Assembly (NCBI GenBank): GCA_030834835.1
Contig: JAUQXD010000667.1
Coordinates: 1 to 5,742, forward strand
Reading direction: 5' to 3'
Length of the DNA: 5,742 bases
Origin: Thermoflexales bacterium
GTDB taxonomy: Bacteria > Chloroflexota > Anaerolineae > Fen-1058
In this document: positions 1-4,383 of the stretch, piece by piece
How the letters are laid out: each line of letters begins with the position of its first letter
How positions within the stretch are numbered: position 1 is the first letter of the stretch
Notes under the pieces: model-generated
The model's database searches: none
Told to the model about the DNA's origin: nothing
The model's input: only the letters and a program-made list of their open reading frames with translations
Program-made: the position numbers and the translations under genes

Positions 1-1347
1 TTTCAACTGCCCACCGACTGGGCCAGTAGCCCGGTCAATCTGAGCGCGTATGCCGTCAACGCCACTGGCTTCCTCACCACCACATCGGCGCAAGCCTTTG
101 ACTTCACACCAACTGCCGCGATGCAGGTCAAGGTCGTGCCCATCGAATATCACTGCACCAGCGGCGGCTCTGGCACCACTACACCGGGCGCGCCTTACGA
201 CTATCTGGTGGACTACACATTCCGCACCTACCCCGTGCCATCCATCGCCTTGACCACTCACGCGCCGGTGGCCTTTTACGGGCGCTGCAACAGCAGCGGT
301 GTGCCCCTGCCCTGGTCATCGACCGATCCCAACAACTTTACCTACTGGGAAAACATGCTCGATACTGTGACCAGCGTGTGGCAGGCCGAAGGCAGCCCCG
401 CCATCTATTACTACGGTCTGCTGCATCTGGATTGCGGCGGCGGCTGTGTCGCCGGTATCGGCTGGATTGGACATGAGGCGGCGGTCGGCTTCGATGGCTT
501 TGGTGCGGCGCACTCGGGCGCCAGCGACACGCACGCGCACGAGGTGGGGCACAATCACGGCCGCTATCATGCGCCGGGCTGCGGCGCGGGCGGCGCAACG
601 TCATTCCCCTATCTCGATGGCAGCGGCCGGGCCATCATCGGCAACGCCGCCAATCCCAACTACGGCTTCGATCTCAACTCGAAGGCCATTTACACCTATG
701 GCGGCACCTTTGATTTCATGACCTATTGCGATCCGGCCTGGGTGTCCGACTTCACGTACGAAGCGCTGTGGCAGTTCGATAACGTCACGCTGGCCGCACG
801 CCCGATCAGCACGATCGGCGATCGGTCTTTCTTGATCAGAGGCTCGATCGATCCAGATACATCGCGCATTGACTTCAGGCCCGCCTACGCGATCAACATC
901 CCGGCCCGATTGCCCCAACCCGGCGAATACGTGCTCGAATTGCTCGATGATCGCTCGCGCGTGATCAAGGCATATCCCTTTGCGGCGGCTGTTGCCACAC
1001 CCGATAGAACTGATGCCGCCCCTGCGGCTCAGATCACGGGCTTTCATCTCACCGTACCCTATGTCGATGGCGTGAGTACGCTCCGCGTGCAATACGGCAG
1101 CGTAATCATGGGCAGTCAACTCGTCGCGTCATCCACACACACCGTGAAGGCCGCGCAGGTCCGATCGGGCCAGCTCAGCTGGTCGGGCGCGAGCGGCGCG
1201 TATTACCTCGTGCGTGCTTCCCTCGACAACGGCCACACCTGGGAAGTCATCGGTCTTGATCTGGATCGACCTGTCTTGAACCTGGCAGCGACGCGCTTCG
1301 CTGATCCGCATGCCCGGTTTGAAATTATCGCCGACTTGAAGCCATGA
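1..1347 (+). CDS. Secreted-type zinc metalloprotease (metzincin), 3' part
   Basis: The frame is open from the first base of the window, so the 5' end, including any signal peptide, is missing; 448 residues remain before the TGA stop at 1345-1347. A complete metzincin zinc site, HExxHxxGxxH (H-E-V-G-H-N-H-G-R-Y-H), lies at fragment residues 180-190 (nt 538-570): three His ligands plus the catalytic Glu. It is followed by APGCG. A Met-turn, FDFMTYC, sits 50 residues later with Met240 (nt 718-720), then WVSDFTY. The GIGWIG and AVGFDGFG stretches before the site also fit the fold. Residues from about 255 to 448 look beta-rich and end in a Ser/Trp-rich module (LSWSGASGAYYLVRASLDNG). The style resembles M66/StcE-like and related bacterial metzincins, but I cannot fix the peptidase family. 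The likely role is hydrolysis of extracellular or surface protein. The next gene starts 193 bp downstream, beyond a probable terminator. An internal ATG at 121 is not a credible start because good coding sequence precedes it. Confidence 0.86.
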   Translation, partial: FQLPTDWASSPVNLSAYAVNATGFLTTTSAQAFDFTPTAAMQVKVVPIEYHCTSGGSGTTTPGAPYDYLVDYTFRTYPVPSIALTTHAPVAFYGRCNSSGVPLPWSSTDPNNFTYWENMLDTVTSVWQAEGSPAIYYYGLLHLDCGGGCVAGIGWIGHEAAVGFDGFGAAHSGASDTHAHEVGHNHGRYHAPGCGAGGATSFPYLDGSGRAIIGNAANPNYGFDLNSKAIYTYGGTFDFMTYCDPAWVSDFTYEALWQFDNVTLAARPISTIGDRSFLIRGSIDPDTSRIDFRPAYAINIPARLPQPGEYVLELLDDRSRVIKAYPFAAAVATPDRTDAAPAAQITGFHLTVPYVDGVSTLRVQYGSVIMGSQLVASSTHTVKAAQVRSGQLSWSGASGAYYLVRASLDNGHTWEVIGLDLDRPVLNLAATRFADPHARFEIIADLKP

Positions 1348-1376
1348 GCGAACGCAACCAGCCGTGAACGTCAATA

Positions 1377-1402
1377 CTGCGAGGGCGGTTCGTCCCTCGC
1401 AG
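1377..1402 (+). terminator. Probable intrinsic terminator after the metalloprotease gene
   Basis: A perfect 9-bp inverted repeat, CTGCGAGGG at 1377-1385 and CCCTCGCAG at 1394-1402, encloses an 8-nt loop. It starts 30 nt after the stop codon of the protease gene. The following bases (GGTTTCGTTTG) are only moderately T-rich, so termination may be partial or the hairpin may protect the 3' end of the message. The position between two same-strand genes supports a transcript boundary here. Confidence 0.6.
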
Positions 1403-1434
1403 GGTTTCGTTTGCGCCGACTGCCTTCCCAATAG

Positions 1435-1462
1435 TGCATTCTGCAATACGTTGCAATCAAAC
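1435..1462 (+). promoter_or_regulatory. TGCAA-box cluster upstream of the first beta-helix gene (putative operator)
   Basis: Three related boxes occur close together: TGCATT at 1435, TGCAAT at 1442 and TGCAATCAAAC at 1452-1462. The last two start 10 bp apart, about one helical turn. TGCAA at 1442-1446 and TTGCA at 1451-1455 also form an inverted repeat with a 4-nt centre. The 11-mer TGCAATCAAAC recurs exactly at 3087-3097 in front of the next gene. Boxes shared by two promoter regions suggest a common DNA-binding regulator. I do not recognise the motif as that of a known family. Confidence 0.5.
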
Positions 1463-1496
1463 GCACGACAAAATAGGCCGGGGAATATTTCTGTGA

Positions 1497-1502
1497 TAAA
1501 CT
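1497..1502 (+). promoter_or_regulatory. Possible -10 element for the first beta-helix gene
   Basis: TAAACT lies within GTGATAAACTCA, which resembles GCGTTATACTGA in front of the next gene (shared pattern GNGWTAWACTSA). It is 45 bp after the TGCAATCAAAC box and would give a leader of roughly 30 nt. No convincing -35 hexamer is present at the usual spacing, which would fit a promoter that depends on an activator bound at the upstream boxes. This is prediction by eye only. Confidence 0.35.
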
Positions 1503-1540
1503 CAGCGCCATTGTGAAATCTTACCCGAACAGGAAACGAC

Positions 1541-3049
1541 ATGAACGCCCATCGCAAACTCATCATCATTGCATTGATTCTGGCTACCCTGGCTGGTAGC
1601 AGGCTGTCCAGCGCGCAGGCCGCGCCACACGCAACGATCACCGTTCAGTCTGCCGCGGATGATGGCACAGTAAATGCCGCCAATTGTCCTGGTGCTAATT
1701 GCCGTTTGCGCGACGCGATTGCGTATGCGGCGGCAGGCGACACAATCACGTTCAGCGGCGATTACACGATCACGCTGGCCAGCCAGTTGACGATTGAAAA
1801 GGACCTGACGATTGATGGCGCGGGGCACACTGTCGCCATCAACGGCAACCATGCCGTGCGGGTGTTCTATGTGAACTCGGGTTACACCTTCAACCTGCAA
1901 AACCTTACGGTGACAGGAGGCAATTGCGGTGACGCTTGTGGCGGCGGCGGTCTCTACAATTCCGCTGGCAGCACGGTGAATGTGGTGAACAGCACGTTCT
2001 CGGACAATATCAACCCGGACCCAAGCTTCGGCGGCGGCCTCTACAACGAGTCTGGCACGCTGAATGTAACGAGCAGCATTTTCTCCAACAACAGCGCATC
2101 CTATGCCGGCGGCGGCATTTTCAACTGGTCTGGCACGCTGAACGTGACCAACAGCACTTTCTTCAGCAATAGCGTACCCATTGACAATATCGTGCCGAAC
2201 CGCTATGGTGGCGGCATCAACACTTACAACGGGACGACCACCGTAAAGAACAGTACTTTCAGCAGTAATTCGGCTGTCGCCGCCGGCGGCCTCTACGTCA
2301 ATAGCGGCACGGTAACGGTGCAAAACAGCACCTTCAGCGGCAACCAGGCTGACATAGGCGGCGGCCTTTACACCGACTATGGGGCGATTACAGTGACGAA
2401 CAGCACTTTCACTGGCAACTCGGCTACTGGTGCTGGCGGTATCGGCAATAACTCTGGCGCAATCACCGTGACAAACAGCACCATCACCGGCAACTCGGGC
2501 TCCATAGTTGGCGGCGGCATCATCAACAACGATGGGATAGTCACGGTGACGAACAGCATCATCGCGGCGCAGACCGCAGGCACCGATTGTGTTGGCGCGA
2601 TCATCTCGCAAGGCTACAACATCGAGAGCGCCACGACCTGCGGCTTCAATCAAACCGGAGATCAGCAGAACGTAGCCAATGGCAGTCTGAACTTGCAGGT
2701 GCTGGCGAATAATGGCATCTTGCCGCACCCTTTCACCCACGCCCTGGGCGTCGGCAGCGTGGCGATCGACAAGATTCCTAACGGTGTCAATGGCTGTGTG
2801 GCAGGCGTCAGTATCGATGAGCGCGGAGCGGTTCGAGCAGGCGGCGGCACCCACGGCGGCGCGTTGTGTGATATCGGCGCGTATGAAGTTTCCGATCAAG
2901 GGCCGAACACCGTCACGCTACGTGATCTGACAGCAGCAGCCAATACCCCATCGAGTATCACCGGCGTGATGGGTGCGGCCTTTGCTTCGCTCACAATGCT
3001 AAGTGCGCTGTTGATCGGGCGGCGCGTGAAGGCGAAAGTACGGCCTTGA
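1541..3049 (+). CDS. Exported beta-helix protein with choice-of-anchor Q-like C-terminus
   Basis: Complete 502-residue protein. The ATG at 1541 is preceded by AGGAAA (1531-1536) at good spacing and begins a clear signal peptide: MNAHRK, a hydrophobic core LIIIALILATLAG, and a likely cut after AQA (residue 27). A CRLRDAI motif follows at 54-60, a form of the CSLREAI box common at the start of such beta-helix proteins. Residues 134 to about 350 make eight imperfect coils of about 23-33 residues alternating GGGxxN with (S/T)NSTFSxN. These resemble the GGA(I/L/V) and FxxN motifs of polymorphic outer-membrane protein repeats and predict a right-handed parallel beta-helix. DERG (426-429) and DIGAYE (444-449) match the end seen in choice-of-anchor Q proteins. 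Residues 472-493 form a hydrophobic segment followed by RRVKAKVRP, which suggests a membrane or sorting anchor. The likely location is the cell surface. Ligand or enzyme activity cannot be told from the sequence; no catalytic motif was recognised. Confidence 0.9.
   Translation: MNAHRKLIIIALILATLAGSRLSSAQAAPHATITVQSAADDGTVNAANCPGANCRLRDAIAYAAAGDTITFSGDYTITLASQLTIEKDLTIDGAGHTVAINGNHAVRVFYVNSGYTFNLQNLTVTGGNCGDACGGGGLYNSAGSTVNVVNSTFSDNINPDPSFGGGLYNESGTLNVTSSIFSNNSASYAGGGIFNWSGTLNVTNSTFFSNSVPIDNIVPNRYGGGINTYNGTTTVKNSTFSSNSAVAAGGLYVNSGTVTVQNSTFSGNQADIGGGLYTDYGAITVTNSTFTGNSATGAGGIGNNSGAITVTNSTITGNSGSIVGGGIINNDGIVTVTNSIIAAQTAGTDCVGAIISQGYNIESATTCGFNQTGDQQNVANGSLNLQVLANNGILPHPFTHALGVGSVAIDKIPNGVNGCVAGVSIDERGAVRAGGGTHGGALCDIGAYEVSDQGPNTVTLRDLTAAANTPSSITGVMGAAFASLTMLSALLIGRRVKAKVRP
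1940..2590 (+). repeat. Coding repeats: eight beta-helix coils
   Basis: In-frame degenerate repeats within the first beta-helix gene. Each begins with GG(G)xxN and continues to VTNSTFSxN. Spacing varies with loop length. At the DNA level the closest pair begins with TCTGGCACGCTGAA at 2051 and TCTGGCACGCTGAA at 2129, 78 bp (26 codons) apart. Asn, Ser, Thr and Gly dominate, as expected for stacked Asn/Ser ladders. The longest loop is in the third coil (VPIDNIVPNRY). Confidence 0.8.
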
Positions 3050-3074
3050 GATAACGCCTCCTCATCGTTACAGT

Positions 3075-3105
3075 TTGCAATGCAACTGCAATCAAACTGC
3101 AAGAC
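3075..3105 (+). promoter_or_regulatory. TGCAA-box cluster upstream of the TIGR03032 gene (putative operator)
   Basis: Four TGCAA boxes start at 3076, 3081, 3087 and 3098; those at 3076, 3087 and 3098 are exactly 11 bp apart, so they lie on one face of the helix. TTGCA-A-TGCAA at 3075-3085 is a perfect 11-bp palindrome about a single base. The box TGCAATCAAAC at 3087-3097 is identical to the one at 1452-1462. The cluster lies about 70-90 bp before the GTG start and 3' of the preceding gene, which fits an operator or activator site. Confidence 0.55.
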
Positions 3106-3136
3106 TTCCGAGATATTGATCGGCCCGGCCATGCGT

Positions 3137-3142
3137 TATACT
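3137..3142 (+). promoter_or_regulatory. Possible -10 element for the TIGR03032 gene
   Basis: TATACT (five of six matches to TATAAT) lies 50 bp after the TGCAATCAAAC box. The best upstream match to a -35 is TTGATC at 3116-3121, but the spacer of 15 bp is short. The implied transcript would start near 3149-3150, leaving a leader of only about 15 nt before the GTG at 3165. Confidence 0.4.
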
Positions 3143-3164
3143 GACGCTTACCACAATTCCCCAG

Positions 3165-4313
3165 GTGAGCGCCTTGACCGATCAACCCGTTGGCCCCATC
3201 GAACCCGCCGCGCCATCAAGCACGCCGCAGGAAACTGCGCTGCCGCCCGCCGCGCCGCATCCATTACGCAGTGTATACACCTCCAACCTGCCCGGCCTGC
3301 TGGATCAACTGGGCATCAGTCTGGTGATAACGACCTATCAGGCCGGGAAAGTGATCCTTGCCCGCAAGGAAGGCGACGGCTTAAACACCCACTTTGTGAC
3401 TTACCAGAAACCGATGGGGCTGGCAGCCGATGGGGCGCGGATGGCGATCGGGAGCGGGAACAGCATCTGGTTTCTGCGCAACATGCCCGCCGTCGCGCCT
3501 AAACTTGAACCCGTCGGCCAGCACGATGCCTGCTACATGCACCGGCGCATTCACGTCACCGGCGACATCGACATTCACGAGTTGGCCTGGGGCGTGAATG
3601 AAGAACTGTGGTTCATCAACACGCGCTTCTCCACGTTGTGTACCCTTGATGCGATCAGCAGCTTTGTGCCGCGCTGGCGGCCTAAGTTCATCTCGGCGTT
3701 GGCCCCGGAAGACCGCTGCCACCTCAACGGACTGTGCCTGCAGAACGGCCAACCCAAATATGTCACGGCGCTGGGCGAGACCGACACGCCCGGCGGCTGG
3801 CGCGCCAACAAAAAAGATGGCGGCCTGCTGATCGATGTGGCGCACAACCGCATCGTGCTGCGCGGCCTGTCGATGCCGCATTCGCCCCGCCTGTACGCCG
3901 ATCGGCTGTGGCTGCTCGAATCGGGCCAGGGCAGCCTGGCGACGATCGATGTGAAGCAGGGCGCGTGGCACACCGTGGCGACGCTGCCCGGCTTCACACG
4001 CGGCATCGATTTTGTGGGGCCGCTAGCCTTCATCGGATTGTCGCAGGTGCGCGAAAGCGCCGTCTTCAGCGGCATTCCGTTAGTCGAGCGACAGGCCGAG
4101 CGCATCTGCGGCGTATGGGTAGTCAACATCCAGACCGGCGAGACGGTGGGCTTCTTGCGCTTCGAAGAGGGCGTTCAGGAGATCTTTGCGGTGCAGGCCA
4201 TCCCCGCCCGTTTCCCGGCCGTGTTGGACTGGAACGACGAGCGGTTGAAGAACTCGTACGCGCTGCCCGACGCGGCGCTGGCGGAGGTGAAGATCGCGGC
4301 GCAGCCGCGCTAA
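3165..4313 (+). CDS. TIGR03032 family protein (DUF4915-like)
   Basis: Complete 382-residue protein that I recognise as the TIGR03032/DUF4915 family, of unknown function. Its hallmark stretches are all present in order: TSNLPGLLDQLG and TTYQAGKV near the N-terminus, HVTGDIDIHELAW at 130-142, NTRFSTLCTLD, EDRCHLNGL from 182, ALGETDTPGGWR at 202-213, GLSMPHSPR at 234-242, GLSQVRE at 291-297 and GVQEIF at 336-341. Repeated short beta strands with W/LWxL motifs suggest a beta-propeller-like fold; this is inference. No signal peptide or membrane segment is visible, so a cytoplasmic location is likely. The frame is open upstream only from 3120 and contains no ATG there, so GTG at 3165 is the best start. 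It has no good Shine-Dalgarno, and the first 35 or so residues are Pro/Ala-rich and poorly conserved in style. It lies between two exported beta-helix genes, which hints at a role in making or modifying surface material, but this is unproven. Confidence 0.92.
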   Translation: MSALTDQPVGPIEPAAPSSTPQETALPPAAPHPLRSVYTSNLPGLLDQLGISLVITTYQAGKVILARKEGDGLNTHFVTYQKPMGLAADGARMAIGSGNSIWFLRNMPAVAPKLEPVGQHDACYMHRRIHVTGDIDIHELAWGVNEELWFINTRFSTLCTLDAISSFVPRWRPKFISALAPEDRCHLNGLCLQNGQPKYVTALGETDTPGGWRANKKDGGLLIDVAHNRIVLRGLSMPHSPRLYADRLWLLESGQGSLATIDVKQGAWHTVATLPGFTRGIDFVGPLAFIGLSQVRESAVFSGIPLVERQAERICGVWVVNIQTGETVGFLRFEEGVQEIFAVQAIPARFPAVLDWNDERLKNSYALPDAALAEVKIAAQPR

Positions 4314-4332
4314 ATCGGCGAATCAGCGAGTC

Positions 4333-4367
4333 ACGCACCACGCACCACGCATCCTGCATCTTGCATC
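4333..4367 (+). repeat. Five tandem heptamers in the leader of the second beta-helix gene
   Basis: ACGCACC, ACGCACC, ACGCATC, CTGCATC and TTGCATC follow one another without gaps in the 70-bp space between the TIGR03032 stop and the next ATG. Neighbouring copies differ by none to two bases. The tract is non-coding and ends 16 nt before the start codon, just ahead of the ribosome binding site. It could be a slippage-prone microsatellite or a repeated protein- or RNA-binding site; no stable hairpin was seen in it. Confidence 0.75.
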
Positions 4368-4374
4368 TCATCAA

Positions 4375-4380
4375 AAGGAG
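4375..4380 (+). promoter_or_regulatory. Ribosome binding site fixing the start at 4384
   Basis: AAGGAG is a strong Shine-Dalgarno but leaves only 3 nt (AGC) before the ATG, which is short. It still favours ATG 4384 over the internal ATG at 4486, which has no such site and would remove half of the basic N-terminal extension. Confidence 0.65.
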
Positions 4381-4383
4381 AGC

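Noticed and set aside
1940..2590. CRISPR-like or tandem DNA array
   Set aside because: The repeats are in frame, degenerate and variable in length, and they encode beta-helix coils. There are no constant repeats with unique spacers.
1502..2899. Long minus-strand open frame (465 codons) opposite the first beta-helix gene
   Set aside because: The opposite strand has a signal peptide, family motifs and a Shine-Dalgarno. The antisense frame is Val/Ala/Arg-rich, with periodic AVGH/AVRH-like strings that simply mirror the coil repeats and their lack of antisense stop codons.
3052..3070. Inverted repeat TAACG/CGTTA after the first beta-helix gene as a terminator
   Set aside because: The stem has only 5 bp with a 9-nt loop and no T-tract, which is too weak to call.
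3075..3105. TGCAA boxes as replication iterons or DnaA boxes
   Set aside because: The boxes do not match the DnaA consensus, there is no replication gene nearby, and the same motif occurs before another gene at a promoter-like distance.
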